Source of the DNA: Rhizobium album
GTDB taxonomy: Bacteria > Pseudomonadota > Alphaproteobacteria > Rhizobiales > Rhizobiaceae
DNA: 64,000 nt
Direction: 5' to 3'
NCBI RefSeq assembly: GCF_003122325.1
Contig: NZ_QFBC01000003.1
Location: 372,001-436,000 of the forward strand
Position numbers and translations under genes: made by a program. Below are positions 52,074-60,732 of the stretch, one piece after another. Numbering within the stretch: position 1 is the first letter of the stretch; each line of letters starts with the position of its first letter. Below the pieces are notes generated by a model, which was not told the origin of the DNA, did not search any database, and was given only the letters and a program-made list of their open reading frames with translations.

Positions 52074-53158
52074 CAGGCCTGCTCCACAGTGCGCTTAGAC
52101 TTCCACCAGCCATAAATGGCGTAGATTGCAAGGCCGGTACCGATGGCGCCAGAGACCGCCAGCATCGAATTGGCAACGGTGTTCGCCGTCTCGGTGTTGA
52201 TGCCGGTCACATAGGCGGCCATTTCGGCTATCTGGTCACGAGCGGCGGTAACGAGAGCGAGGGGCGCCAAACTCTTCGCAGCGTCCTTCACTTCCGGCAC
52301 TTGCGAGACCGGTAGCGCACCCGGCTTTTCTTCTGGCGATGCCTGAAACTCTTTCAGCTTTCGCATGGTCTCAGGGCCGGCGACGCCATCGGCGGTCAGC
52401 GAATTTGCGCCCTGGAACCGGCGCAACGCCGTATCCGTGCCGGTCCCGAAATCGCCATCAACAGCAGTCGGGAATCCAGCGCGGGTCAGTAGCACCTGCA
52501 CTTCACGGACGCCCTGCCCCTTTGACCCCAAGCGGAGCATACCGGCCGATGGATTGAACGTGATCGGCGACGTTCCCTTGGCGTAGCGCTCATAGGCCGC
52601 CTTCATCTTCGTATCGTAGGCGTTGGTCTTGTACGCCGGCCCGTTATAGCCGCGAGCGAACCCGGCCCAGTCTTTACGGAGCAAGGCACCGGACAAGTTG
52701 AACGCCTTGATGAACCGGACCATCAATTCAACCTGGCCCTCGATCCCGCTCCGGGCCGTCTCGACCATATCGACGACGCTAGAATAGCCGAGCTTCTTCC
52801 AATGGCTGCCCATGACCTGACCGGCGCCCCAAGACGCGCTCTCATAGGCTGCCTGCTTATCCAGCGCCGCGGCGCGCTCGAGCAGATCCCACCGCGCCGC
52901 CTGATTGGATGGGTTCTTGACGCCGCCTGCCTTCGGGGACGCCAGACCTTCCCGAACCGCCTTGTCCCGCATCATCGGGTGCACCAGCTTGTAGAAGTAG
53001 TGGCCCTCATAGCGGATAAGCGGTTCGTCCCTGCCTTTCACGTTGGCGAAGACCTTGCCCGCACTCTCGACCTCAACCACGGCCTTCAATGCCGCCGGGT
53101 CATAGCCGTGCGCTTTCGCGATACGGTCAATCGACCGCGCGACTTCTGGAGATAGCAT
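52073..53158 (-). CDS. Endolysin: muramidase + peptidoglycan-binding + C-terminal membrane segment
   Basis: The 361-residue protein has an N-terminal N-acetylmuramidase (DUF3380) domain (VVEVESAGKVF with the likely catalytic Glu near residue 29, YEGHYFYKL, SWGAGQVMGSHW). A PG-binding_1 domain follows near residues 205-260 (LRLGSKGQGVREVQVLL, DGDFGTGTDTALRRFQ). Its end is hydrophobic (GAIGTGLAIYAIYGWW). The C-terminal membrane segment is unusual for an endolysin and may anchor it. It degrades the cell wall at lysis. Confidence 0.85.
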   Translation of the reverse strand: MLSPEVARSIDRIAKAHGYDPAALKAVVEVESAGKVFANVKGRDEPLIRYEGHYFYKLVHPMMRDKAVREGLASPKAGGVKNPSNQAARWDLLERAAALDKQAAYESASWGAGQVMGSHWKKLGYSSVVDMVETARSGIEGQVELMVRFIKAFNLSGALLRKDWAGFARGYNGPAYKTNAYDTKMKAAYERYAKGTSPITFNPSAGMLRLGSKGQGVREVQVLLTRAGFPTAVDGDFGTGTDTALRRFQGANSLTADGVAGPETMRKLKEFQASPEEKPGALPVSQVPEVKDAAKSLAPLALVTAARDQIAEMAAYVTGINTETANTVANSMLAVSGAIGTGLAIYAIYGWWKSKRTVEQA

Positions 53159-53183
53159 CTGATTGTCCTTTGATGGGGGGATG

Positions 53184-53213
53184 AAAAAAGGCGGCTCCGC
53201 TAAGAACCGCCTT
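53184..53213 (-). terminator. Intrinsic terminator upstream of the endolysin
   Basis: On the minus strand AAGGCGG and CCGCCTT form the stem, followed by TTTTTT. It ends the transcript of the 53236-54688 genes, so the endolysin should have its own promoter in the same gap. Confidence 0.78.
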
Positions 53214-53235
53214 CCTTAATTTGATGTGCTCGACG

Positions 53236-53592
53236 TTACGCCGGCAAGGTTTCGAGGTAGCCAATAACCGCCTGGATCAAGCGGCCTTCTGCCGGCATCC
53301 CACGGACACCGGTGTCGTCATCGAAAGCCAGCTTGAGCGCGGCGATGGCGCCGTCCCTAGTATAGGCTGGCTGGTCCCACTCCTGCAGTAAGGCAAGAGG
53401 AGGGCCGTAGCTCTCATCGGTGTAAGCCATCGCCCCCTCATTATCTTCGGGGCTGAATTTGAGCCACTTCTCCAAGCCATCCTGATAATCGCGGATGGCC
53501 GAGAGTAGAGGATCGTAGGCCACAATGCCGATGGTGGCAGGCGCGCTAACCGAGAAGGCTATCGCGCCGCGGAGGATGTCGCGGCGCTTCAT
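53236..53592 (-). CDS. Phage hypothetical exported protein, 118 residues
   Basis: It begins MKRRDILRGAIAFSVSAPATI, a twin-Arg-like signal with a hydrophobic core. The rest is acidic and helical. Its start overlaps the preceding stop (TAATG). A periplasmic role in the lysogen is possible. No family is recognised. Confidence 0.55.
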   Translation of the reverse strand: MKRRDILRGAIAFSVSAPATIGIVAYDPLLSAIRDYQDGLEKWLKFSPEDNEGAMAYTDESYGPPLALLQEWDQPAYTRDGAIAALKLAFDDDTGVRGMPAEGRLIQAVIGYLETLPA

Positions 53593-53849
53593 TATGCCGC
53601 CCTCCCCGTCAGATCTTCAATGCGGGCTGCGCCGAAGGACGCTTTCAGGCTAACCGCCTCTTTCACCGCATCCTCATGACTAGCGCCGTCCCACATGCCG
53701 ATCCGGCCGCCGTCCGTCTCGATCACGCTGACGAAATACCGGAAGGACCCAATCAGGGTCGGCACCGTGCGCCGGCCAAACTCGCCTTCTATGACGGTGG
53801 GGCCGGTTACCCGGCCTCCGTCAATTTCGATATGTGACACGTTCTCCAT
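53592..53849 (-). CDS. Phage hypothetical protein, 85 residues
   Basis: A small beta-rich protein with GGRVTGPTVIEGEFGRR, DGGRIGMWDGASHEDAVKEAV. The second half looks like a dsRBD-like or 'query' fold common in phage proteins, but this is weak. TAATG overlaps occur on both sides. Confidence 0.55.
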   Translation of the reverse strand: MENVSHIEIDGGRVTGPTVIEGEFGRRTVPTLIGSFRYFVSVIETDGGRIGMWDGASHEDAVKEAVSLKASFGAARIEDLTGRAA

Positions 53850-54688
53850 TATGCGGCCTCGCCGCCGATAATGTCGCGCAGCGTCGCGACGATGTTTGAA
53901 GCCCAGCGAAGCTGCCGCGCCTGCCCCGTTTTATTGCTGCGCTCGACATCGACCATTACGCCGCCCGCCTTGATGCCCTTTTCGGTCGGCTTCCAAAAGC
54001 CATGGCCCTTGCTGTCGCGTCCCCCGATCTGGAAACCGTGCTCCGAAAGGAGGTGATTGACGCGGATTGCGGAAATCGCCCCGAGCTGCTTCCCGATGTC
54101 CGTTGCGGTTAGCAGCACATCGTTCTGCGGCGCTTCCATGTGCGGGATGCCCATGGAATCAAGATAGTCGAACCCAGTCGCCTTCCGTGTCGACCGGTTG
54201 GCAGCGATCAGCCGCTGATTGCCGGCAAGTCCGGCCAAGCCAGCGATCTGAAGCGCCTGCCGCATGAAGAGGCGGGTCTCGCGAGCGGCGCGGTCGAGGT
54301 GAACAACCTTTGCCGTTTCGACGATCTGCTCGACCGCGAAATAGCGCTCGATCATTTCATCGAAAACTTCCCAGGCTTTGTCGTCGCCGAGGGTCTTCGC
54401 GATCTTGAGATAGCCCCTTTTCGTGATGAGCGTCGCGCGAGCGGTGCGGCGAGGCAAAACCCCTTCCAACGACATCCGACGGATTTCGTCGGATGTCAGT
54501 TCGATGCAGTCGTCTCCATCGACGAAGCGCTCCCGGTTCTCACGGAAAGACCGCCCTGCCGTTCCATCAGGCCGCTTGTGCACCTTATCGATCATGGCGA
54601 AGGTCACGACCTGCTGGCCGCGGTATTCAATCTTCCGGATGTCTGTTCCGGCAATTTGCACAGAGTTACGTTTGCTGCTATCTTCCAT
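53849..54688 (-). CDS. Antirepressor-type protein (P22AR_N/ORF6N-like), 279 residues
   Basis: The N-terminal domain (RGQQVVTFAMIDKVHKRPDG, FRENRERFVDGDD, ITKRGYLKIAKTLGDDKAWEV) is the phage antirepressor/regulator P22AR_N type. The C-terminal half (LTATDIGKQLGAISAIRVNHLLSEHGF) is a second DNA-binding-like module. It would relieve repression in lytic growth. It heads a three-gene minus-strand run. Confidence 0.78.
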   Translation of the reverse strand: MEDSSKRNSVQIAGTDIRKIEYRGQQVVTFAMIDKVHKRPDGTAGRSFRENRERFVDGDDCIELTSDEIRRMSLEGVLPRRTARATLITKRGYLKIAKTLGDDKAWEVFDEMIERYFAVEQIVETAKVVHLDRAARETRLFMRQALQIAGLAGLAGNQRLIAANRSTRKATGFDYLDSMGIPHMEAPQNDVLLTATDIGKQLGAISAIRVNHLLSEHGFQIGGRDSKGHGFWKPTEKGIKAGGVMVDVERSNKTGQARQLRWASNIVATLRDIIGGEAA

Positions 54689-54736
54689 AGCGCGATCCTT
54701 TCTACATGACTGGGTTTAGAAGAGCGGGACGGTTTC

Positions 54737-54904
54737 TCAGGCCGGTGTCCCGCTCTTTTCGTTTTCGGAGCGCTCCATCTTTTCCTTGAGCGCCAGAACG
54801 ATCTCCGAATTTTGAGACCGCATATTCGTTGCCGCTTGGATCGCAAGCCAGCGCTTGATTTCCAGCGGAAGAACGACTTTGAACTGCTTGGTTGCTTCGG
54901 TCAT
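54737..54904 (-). CDS. Arc-like ribbon-helix-helix regulator, 55 residues
   Basis: A short frame starting MTEATKQFKVVLPLEIKRWLAIQ and continuing NMRSQNSEIVLALKEKMERSE, the classical Arc/MetJ RHH pattern (beta strand FKVVL, helix A, helix B with NSEIV). It lies 81 bp from a second, divergent Arc-like gene, over three operator copies. Confidence 0.75.
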   Translation of the reverse strand: MTEATKQFKVVLPLEIKRWLAIQAATNMRSQNSEIVLALKEKMERSENEKSGTPA

Positions 54905-54918
54905 TTTCTCCTCTATGT

Positions 54919-54973
54919 ACCTAATAGGTTTCTTGTACCTAATAGGTCCGATTGCGTCAAGTACCTTTTTGGT
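54919..54973. promoter_or_regulatory. Three Arc-type operator sites between divergent regulators
   Basis: ACCTAATAGGT, a perfect 11-bp palindrome, occurs at 54919-54929 and 54937-54947. A variant ACCTTTTTGGT is at 54963-54973. All three are preceded by GT. The sites fill the 82-bp space between the two RHH genes. Confidence 0.72.
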
Positions 54974-54986
54974 TCACTTAAATGAC

Positions 54987-55550
54987 ATGGCGCCAAAACA
55001 GACTGACCCACAATTCAAGCTTCGAATGACCCCTGAGATTAAGGAGGCCATCGAAGCCGCTGCTGCGGCTAACAACCGGTCAATGAACGCTGAAATCCTC
55101 TCTCGCCTGGATGACAGCTTCAGCACCCACGCCACCGACGAGATCATTGAACTCGACGAACAACTCACCAAAGCAGAGGCCAAGATCGACGTCCTCAAAG
55201 AGATGCTGCTGATGGTGACGGTCTCGATGCCCAGCACACCGGCTAACGAGGAAACCTTCTTCGGCATCCGAAACATTATTCAGATGATCGAGAATGATCC
55301 TGAAGCAGCCTTGCGCGCCAAGGCGGCCATCAGCGAAAGCCGTTCTCGTCCGCGCGGGCTGGATCCGAAACCCAAGGATTCGAACGCCTCTCCTGCCCAG
55401 CCCGAAGAGCCAGACGCCCGCGGCCCCAAACCCAACATCCACGCAAAGGGCGACCGTCGCGTGAAACTCCCTGAAACTGGGGCTGGCGGCCCATCCTCTC
55501 AGCTAGGCGCCCCAGCTAGGATGCGTAAGGAAACATTCCACCGCAAGTAG
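54987..55550 (+). CDS. Arc-like regulator with long C-terminal tail, 187 residues
   Basis: The N-terminal 45 residues are an RHH domain (FKLRMTPEIKEAIEAAAAANN, RSMNAEILSRL). A coiled segment (DEQLTKAEAKIDVLKEML) and a Pro/Gly/Lys-rich disordered tail follow. The start at 54987 is chosen because it begins the RHH domain; the frame is open further upstream through the operators. It probably represses the divergent Arc gene and itself. Confidence 0.75.
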   Translation: MAPKQTDPQFKLRMTPEIKEAIEAAAAANNRSMNAEILSRLDDSFSTHATDEIIELDEQLTKAEAKIDVLKEMLLMVTVSMPSTPANEETFFGIRNIIQMIENDPEAALRAKAAISESRSRPRGLDPKPKDSNASPAQPEEPDARGPKPNIHAKGDRRVKLPETGAGGPSSQLGAPARMRKETFHRK

Positions 55551-55598
55551 GCGGCGTCTGCGCTTCCGCATCGTTCAGGTTTGTGAGAATTTCGAGGA

Positions 55599-55826
55599 AT
55601 GAGCCTGATTCACAACGAGCGAACAAAACTGCTTGCGAATGCGCTGGACCGAGCCTCGACGGCTTGCCTGACGGTAGGTGTATTTGCTCCCATCGCTGCA
55701 GCCCTTTATTCGGCGACGAGTTCGATATCGGCCACTCCGGTATTTATCGTGGGCGCCGTTTGTTGGATTTTCACCGCCGTAGTGTTACATATATCGGCGA
55801 GACACATTCTCAGGAGGCTGCAATGA
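55599..55826 (+). CDS. Small two-helix membrane protein, 75 residues
   Basis: It begins MSLIHNERTKLLANALDRAST, with two transmembrane segments (CLTVGVFAPIAAALYSA and VFIVGAVCWIFTAVVLHI). Its stop overlaps the next gene's ATG. It belongs to a run of small membrane proteins, perhaps superinfection immunity genes; that is inference. Confidence 0.6.
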   Translation: MSLIHNERTKLLANALDRASTACLTVGVFAPIAAALYSATSSISATPVFIVGAVCWIFTAVVLHISARHILRRLQ

Positions 55827-55942
55827 CTGGACTTGAGCTATTTGCGTTCGTCATTCTCCCGCTCGGTATCGCAGCGGGCGGCGCAGCGTTGGCTTTCTTT
55901 TACGGCCGCGGCGGCAAGCGCCACATGCACCCCGGCGAGTAA
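55823..55942 (+). CDS. Small membrane protein, 39 residues
   Basis: An ATG after CAGGAGG overlaps the preceding TGA. The frame is MTGLELFAFVILPLGIAAGG, then AALAFFYGRGGKRHMHPGE: one membrane helix and a basic tail. Too short for a domain, but the ribosome site and coupling support it. Confidence 0.62.
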   Translation: MTGLELFAFVILPLGIAAGGAALAFFYGRGGKRHMHPGE

Positions 55943-55951
55943 TCGCATAGG

Positions 55952-56197
55952 ATGAACGACCCCGACCGCGATTTCAACAAAGACCTCGACCTGCCTATCA
56001 TGTCTATGCGAACAATTGCGATTGGCACTGGGGCAGGCTTAACCTTTTGGGCGATCACTACCTATTTGAGCGATCTATCGTACGTTCTGCCGTTTGTGAT
56101 CGGCGGACTGTTTGCGTCGGCTGTGCATCTCGAAACACAGATCATTTCTCTTCGCAAAGAGATCAAGCGGTTAAGGTCCAACAGGGGCGACATCTAA
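55952..56197 (+). CDS. Small membrane protein, 81 residues
   Basis: It begins MNDPDRDFNKDLDLPIMSMRT, with two hydrophobic segments (IAIGTGAGLTFWAITTYL and YVLPFVIGGLFASAVHL) and a basic coiled tail (SLRKEIKRLRSNRGDI). It follows the preceding small gene by 9 bp. Confidence 0.6.
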   Translation: MNDPDRDFNKDLDLPIMSMRTIAIGTGAGLTFWAITTYLSDLSYVLPFVIGGLFASAVHLETQIISLRKEIKRLRSNRGDI

Positions 56198-56198
56198 G

Positions 56199-56522
56199 TT
56201 GAGCGACATCAAAAGAACCCATCCAAAGAATATCGATCTTCACGAATCCGAATGGCACCACTCAGGCAAAACCGAACCTATCCTGGGGTCTGGAGCCAAT
56301 TGGTTTTTCAAGGTCACGGTGCCGACGATCGCGTTTGGCTTCTTGGCAATGCACGCCGCAAGCTGGTGGATACATACTACCATCAGATTTTTTGGCTTCA
56401 ATACCGGGCTTGCGATCGGGACGATCAGCGGCCTGGCTGTCGCTTTCTTCTTGGTGAAGCCATCATTCACTCTCTTTTTCTGGTTGCAAGACTCGTTTCT
56501 TCGGCTGCTAGGCCGGGGATAA
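56199..56522 (+). CDS. Small membrane protein, 107 residues
   Basis: A TTG start gives MSDIKRTHPKNIDLHESEW. Two or three transmembrane segments follow (FFKVTVPTIAFGFLAMHAA and LAIGTISGLAVAFFLV). It overlaps the end of the convergent virion gene by 56 bp. The start is uncertain. Confidence 0.5.
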   Translation: MSDIKRTHPKNIDLHESEWHHSGKTEPILGSGANWFFKVTVPTIAFGFLAMHAASWWIHTTIRFFGFNTGLAIGTISGLAVAFFLVKPSFTLFFWLQDSFLRLLGRG

Positions 56523-58047
56523 GCCGCGTCGTCCGATGTTCGAGCGCGCCGAGTACTGGCGCGTTACCAGATGCTGCTGCATCGCGCAGCGCACTCGCGC
56601 CGCGAAGAGCGGCATTGTCCGCTGCCTTCGATGCGGCGAAGCCGATCCCTCCAGGCACCGCGCTGCCGATCACACCGCCGACGGGGCCGCCAAGGAACGT
56701 GCCAACCGCGCCACCGACGCCGACGCCACCGGACAGTGAGACAACACCACGCGGCGCCCATTTTGCGAGCCAGTTTACGGCAGTCGGGGTCATTTCGCCC
56801 TTCGCCATTTTCCTCACAAGCGCGACTTCCTCCTGGGTGAAGCCCTTCACTTTGCCAGAGCTGATCTTGCTGTAGAGCTGTGAGGCCTTATCGCGGATCG
56901 CGTTCTGCAATCCGGACTGCGAGTACCTGCCGGACTTGACGTCGGCGAGATCGAGCATTTCCTCGACAATCTCGGTCTTCGCCTTTTTCGCCCATAGATC
57001 GCGCGCCTCCTTCAGCAGCTTGAAGCCGCCGGCATCGCCGTCCACCTCTGCCCGGCCGGCGCGATCGGCAAATGCGTCCATCGTGCTCTTCATTTGGGTC
57101 AGCGTGCGAACGTCTTGCGGATCCGCGTTCTTCATGACAAGGCCGATTGTCTGCCGCAACTCGTCGAATTCGGCTAAGCTTAGCGGCTTGCCGGCCATCG
57201 CCTGAATGTCGTCGACGACGCCAGCCGTCTTGGGCCTGAGATCGCGATTGATCCGACCGGCGAGGACGGTCATCTTGTTGACAAGCTTGTCCATGGCCTC
57301 CGGCTTGATGACGACCCCAGCCGCATCGGCCTTCTGGTAGAGGGCGCTCGACGCCTCTGCCAATTCATCGACGGATGGCGCTGCGGCCTCGGCAGCCCTA
57401 CGAGCGGAACGGCCAGCCAAGGCGTCTCCGGCAGCCGAAAGAGCGCCTCCGGTGATCGCGCCAATACCGGCTCCCATCGCAGCGCCGCCAAGCCGTTCAC
57501 CTGGATCGGACTCCCCTGCACCGGCAACGGCACCAACCGCGGCACCCTCGCCTGCCGCCCGCAAGGCCTTGCCACCCATAGTCGTTGCGCGGCCGGCCGT
57601 GGACATCGCTTGTGCTGCCGAACTACCAGCTGCGATCGACCCCGCAATTTCACCCGCGAGCGACAGAACTGGGTTCTGATCGCGTTGCGCCATCTTCTTC
57701 AAGTTGGCGTCGGATCTGGCACTCTCGTAATCGCCAGTTAGGCCGCCTGCCGTGTTGACTGCGGCGCTGGCCTCGTCGTCCCAGCCAAGCAGGGCTGCGC
57801 GCTGCGCACCGGACGCGAAGGCATCGACGCCCTTGGCGATAGAGCCGAGCGGGTTCATCGATCCTGCGTAGATGCCGGAATTGTAGAAATCGTCGCGATC
57901 CTGCTTGGCCGTCTCAAGCGTCGGCCCGCCGCCAATCCCGAGGCTGCCGGCAATCTCCATAACCGTCGCCTCTTGATCCTCCGGGGAGAGGGAAAGGAAA
58001 CTGTCGTCAACCTCGATGCGTCGACCTTCAATGTCTAGGATCGGCAT
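56467..58047 (-). CDS. Phage virion/ejection-type protein, 526 residues
   Basis: The start at 58047 is set by the TAATG overlap with the preceding gene. It has a short N-terminal domain, then a long Ala/Gly-rich, membrane-seeking region (AVGAVAGAGESDPGERLGGAAMGAG and similar, residues 130-210), a helical centre and another Gly-rich stretch near residues 430-490. This composition fits internal virion or DNA-ejection proteins of podoviruses. No catalytic motif is visible. Confidence 0.6.
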   Translation of the reverse strand: MPILDIEGRRIEVDDSFLSLSPEDQEATVMEIAGSLGIGGGPTLETAKQDRDDFYNSGIYAGSMNPLGSIAKGVDAFASGAQRAALLGWDDEASAAVNTAGGLTGDYESARSDANLKKMAQRDQNPVLSLAGEIAGSIAAGSSAAQAMSTAGRATTMGGKALRAAGEGAAVGAVAGAGESDPGERLGGAAMGAGIGAITGGALSAAGDALAGRSARRAAEAAAPSVDELAEASSALYQKADAAGVVIKPEAMDKLVNKMTVLAGRINRDLRPKTAGVVDDIQAMAGKPLSLAEFDELRQTIGLVMKNADPQDVRTLTQMKSTMDAFADRAGRAEVDGDAGGFKLLKEARDLWAKKAKTEIVEEMLDLADVKSGRYSQSGLQNAIRDKASQLYSKISSGKVKGFTQEEVALVRKMAKGEMTPTAVNWLAKWAPRGVVSLSGGVGVGGAVGTFLGGPVGGVIGSAVPGGIGFAASKAADNAALRGASALRDAAASGNAPVLGALEHRTTRLIPGLAAEETSLATRKRE

Positions 58048-59120
58048 TATTCCAGCACCTTCCATTTGACCTTGGAACCTGCAGTTCCCGACGTCGGCTT
58101 GTCCTCGCCGATGGCGATCTTGTAGGCGTCTAGCGGGTTTTCGAGCGCCTGGATCTGCTGGCGCCCGGCCTCAGGCGTGATGCTACGATCGGCGACGGCA
58201 TCCGCGATTTCGCCAATCTTTGCGTCGTATTCGGCGATGCCCTTGAGTGTATCGAAGATGAGCTTGTTGCCGCCCGGCTGATTGATGACGCGAGGAAGGG
58301 AGTTCCGGTACATCTGGACGTCAGCATCCGACATCGGACCGCTACCTGGCGTGCGCTGCTCAGGAACCATCCTCTCGATCAGCGCAGTTGCCGACTGAAG
58401 ATAATCCAGGTTTTCGGTGTTGATGCCCATTTTGCCGAGGGACTCCTTGATCGCGGCTTCCGCTCCGGACGGAGATTTCTCCATCAACGCTTCCAGCCGC
58501 TCAATCTGGCCCATTCGCCCGCGAGCCTTCACGCCGGCATCGGACATCGCCGAGAAATTTTCAGCGTTTTTCTCGTCCAGCTTTTTGTAGAACGAGTCGC
58601 CCTCGCCATTGTTGAGATTGACCGTCGTGCCACCTCCTCCGACTTCGAGGATCTTGCCGGTCTGATCGACCTGATAGGGCTTCTTCGGGTCGAGTCCGCG
58701 AGCCTCTTTCTCCGCCGGGGTCAAGTCGCGCACAGTCTCGGTTCGCTGAGAGATGCGATTGCCGGCCTCGTCGGTAATCGGCACAGCCGTAGTTCCCCTG
58801 CGCACGTAGTCGCCATCGGTGCCGCGGTAGACATCGCCAGAATTCTGCTCCTGCAGGCTTAGGGTACGCTCTTGAAGCCCCAGAGACTTGTTCCGATAAT
58901 CAGCGTCGGCCTCTCGGGTCAGTGCGTTCTCACTGGACTGGAATGCGCGGCTTTTTTCATCCTGCTCAGCTTGGAAGTTGCGGGTCTCGGCGGCAAGTTG
59001 CCGATCGCGCTCGAATTTCAGTTGGGCCAGGGCCTCTTCGCGCTTCGCCTTCGCCTGCTCGACAACGCCATCGCCATAGCCCTTTGCCATTCCGCCAAGG
59101 ATCATTCCAAGCCCAACCAT
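58047..59120 (-). CDS. Phage coiled-coil virion protein, 357 residues
   Basis: The N-terminal 90 residues are a charged coiled coil (QAKAKREEALAQLKFERDRQL, SLGLQERTLSLQEQNSG). The remainder is soluble, with SPSGAEAAIKESLGKMGINT near the middle. It lies between two other virion-type genes and is probably an internal or tail-associated protein. No family is recognised. Confidence 0.6.
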   Translation of the reverse strand: MVGLGMILGGMAKGYGDGVVEQAKAKREEALAQLKFERDRQLAAETRNFQAEQDEKSRAFQSSENALTREADADYRNKSLGLQERTLSLQEQNSGDVYRGTDGDYVRRGTTAVPITDEAGNRISQRTETVRDLTPAEKEARGLDPKKPYQVDQTGKILEVGGGGTTVNLNNGEGDSFYKKLDEKNAENFSAMSDAGVKARGRMGQIERLEALMEKSPSGAEAAIKESLGKMGINTENLDYLQSATALIERMVPEQRTPGSGPMSDADVQMYRNSLPRVINQPGGNKLIFDTLKGIAEYDAKIGEIADAVADRSITPEAGRQQIQALENPLDAYKIAIGEDKPTSGTAGSKVKWKVLE

Positions 59121-59121
59121 A

Positions 59122-59754
59122 TCAAGCCTCCTGCGGCATCAGCCCGCGACCAGCAGGCGTTTGAGATTGATCTTCTGCCGGCGCGCGGCCGCGCTGGTCA
59201 CGCTCGGCTAAGCCGACCAGCATCTTTTCCAGATCGCCCGACTGATCCATGGCCTGCAGCTTCTGCATGTCCGCCTGCGCGTCTTGCTGTTTGATCTGGC
59301 CGGACTCCTGCATCATGACGCGGACGTTATCGAGGGTCCGGAAATACGCCGTTTCGAGGTCGTCTGGGTTCTGGGAGAAATCGTGAACCTCGGCCTCTTT
59401 CGAAAGCTCGGCCAAATCCTCAAGGATTTCCGTCCCGGCATGGAAGGCCACGATACCGTCGAGCTCCACACCCGCCTGCTGCGCCGACTGCATGACGCGC
59501 GAAATGATCACGGCTGCCGTCTGCGCCAAACCCTCGATCGGATCACCCTCGCCCTCCAGCATCTGGATGACGCGGGGCAGCATCTTCTGATCGTAGGTGA
59601 TATTCATCGCGTTCGCGACGATCTTGTCGTACTGCTGCTGCTCTTCCGGCGTGGCTTGCTCCTCGCCGAAGTTCGGCTGCTCAGCCTGGCCGGGCTGCTG
59701 CGGCGCGCCGCCCTGCGCTTGCGCTCCGTTAATGACTGCGCCTAGACCTGCCAT
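59122..59754 (-). CDS. Phage hypothetical virion-associated protein, 210 residues
   Basis: It has a Gln/Pro-rich N-terminus (QAQGGAPQQPGQAEQPNFGE), a helical middle (KMLPRVIQMLEGEGDPIEGLA), and a Gln-rich end (QDAQADMQKLQAMDQSGDLEK). It is 1 bp from the next gene. Rhizobial podovirus-like prophages have similar short proteins before their ejection genes. The role is unknown. Confidence 0.58.
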   Translation of the reverse strand: MAGLGAVINGAQAQGGAPQQPGQAEQPNFGEEQATPEEQQQYDKIVANAMNITYDQKMLPRVIQMLEGEGDPIEGLAQTAAVIISRVMQSAQQAGVELDGIVAFHAGTEILEDLAELSKEAEVHDFSQNPDDLETAYFRTLDNVRVMMQESGQIKQQDAQADMQKLQAMDQSGDLEKMLVGLAERDQRGRAPAEDQSQTPAGRGLMPQEA

Positions 59755-59833
59755 CAGGCTCTCCTATTCAATTGTCAGTTGATTCTCGCCGTGGTCAGGC
59801 GTAGCTTTTGACGATCATTTTGGGAGGATGATC

Positions 59834-60115
59834 ATGAAAACTGCACTTCTTCTTGCCGCATCGCTGCTCGCCTCAACTCAAGCCAGCGCCGCTTGCTACG
59901 GTACGCGAGCATATCAGAACTGCTATGATGACAGCGGCAACACGTACACGATCAATCGGTACGGCAATACGACCCACATGTACGGCAACAACAGCCGAAC
60001 CGGTTCGAATTGGAGCCAGGACAGCTATTCGTTCGGCAACTCCGTCAATCACTATGGTCGGGATTCCGACGGGAACAACTGGAGCTCTACCTGCTACAAC
60101 GGGACCTGCTACTAA
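59834..60115 (+). CDS. Small secreted Asn/Tyr/Ser-rich protein, 93 residues
   Basis: The signal peptide (MKTALLLAASLLASTQASAA) is followed by CYGTRAYQNCYDDSGNTY, NRYGNTTHMYGNNSRTGSNW and a final STCYNGTCY. Four Cys suggest disulfides. Its start follows GGGAGG (second ATG preferred). It is opposite to the virion genes and is a likely moron expressed from the prophage. Confidence 0.65.
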   Translation: MKTALLLAASLLASTQASAACYGTRAYQNCYDDSGNTYTINRYGNTTHMYGNNSRTGSNWSQDSYSFGNSVNHYGRDSDGNNWSSTCYNGTCY

Positions 60116-60177
60116 GCGCCCACTCGACTCCTGCGTGAATCATGCCATGATGGCCTCGCCATAAGAGGGAGGGGCAA

Positions 60178-60732
60178 GTGCGTTCTACTGTCGTATTTTC
60201 AGCGGACATTACCGTCGCATCCGCGCAAAACTTCGCAACCATTCTATCCAACATGGTTTCCCAGAAGTACACCCATTTGACGATCGGGATCAACAGCACT
60301 GGAGGAGGCGTACAGCCAGGAGTGTTTCTCCATAACTTGCTGATCTCGATGCCGATGGAAATCACAACGCACAACATCGGCAATGTGGATTCTATCGCGA
60401 ACGTCGTTTTTCTTGGCGGATCACATCGTCGAAGCTGCCACTCCTCGACTTTCATGTTTCATGGCGTTGGCTTCGATCTTTCCGGCAACGTAAGAATGGA
60501 AGAGAAGAACCTCACCGAGCTGCTCGACAGCGTAAACGCGGACCACGACAGGATTTCCAGAATAATTTCATCTCGAACCGAGTTGGCGGTTGAGGACTGC
60601 CGGCAATTGTTTAGTCAACAGAAAACCCGAGGGGCCGAATGGGCACTCGAAAACGGCATGGTACACGAGATCTGCGACTTCTCGATGCCAAGCGACGGCA
60701 GTGGGTTTGTCTTTACCGGAGCGTTGGGTTGA
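60178..60732 (+). CDS. ClpP-like serine protease (phage moron), 184 residues
   Basis: A GTG start after GGAGGGGCAA. The ClpP/crotonase fold is seen: INSTGGGVQPGVFLHNLL near residue 38, NVDSIANVVFLGG near residue 67 with the likely nucleophile Ser, and SSTFMFHGVGFDLSG near residue 87 with the likely catalytic His. It ends near GFVFTGALG. It lacks a signal peptide. It might process phage or host proteins. The plus-strand location amid virion genes is typical of a moron. Confidence 0.72.
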   Translation: MRSTVVFSADITVASAQNFATILSNMVSQKYTHLTIGINSTGGGVQPGVFLHNLLISMPMEITTHNIGNVDSIANVVFLGGSHRRSCHSSTFMFHGVGFDLSGNVRMEEKNLTELLDSVNADHDRISRIISSRTELAVEDCRQLFSQQKTRGAEWALENGMVHEICDFSMPSDGSGFVFTGALG

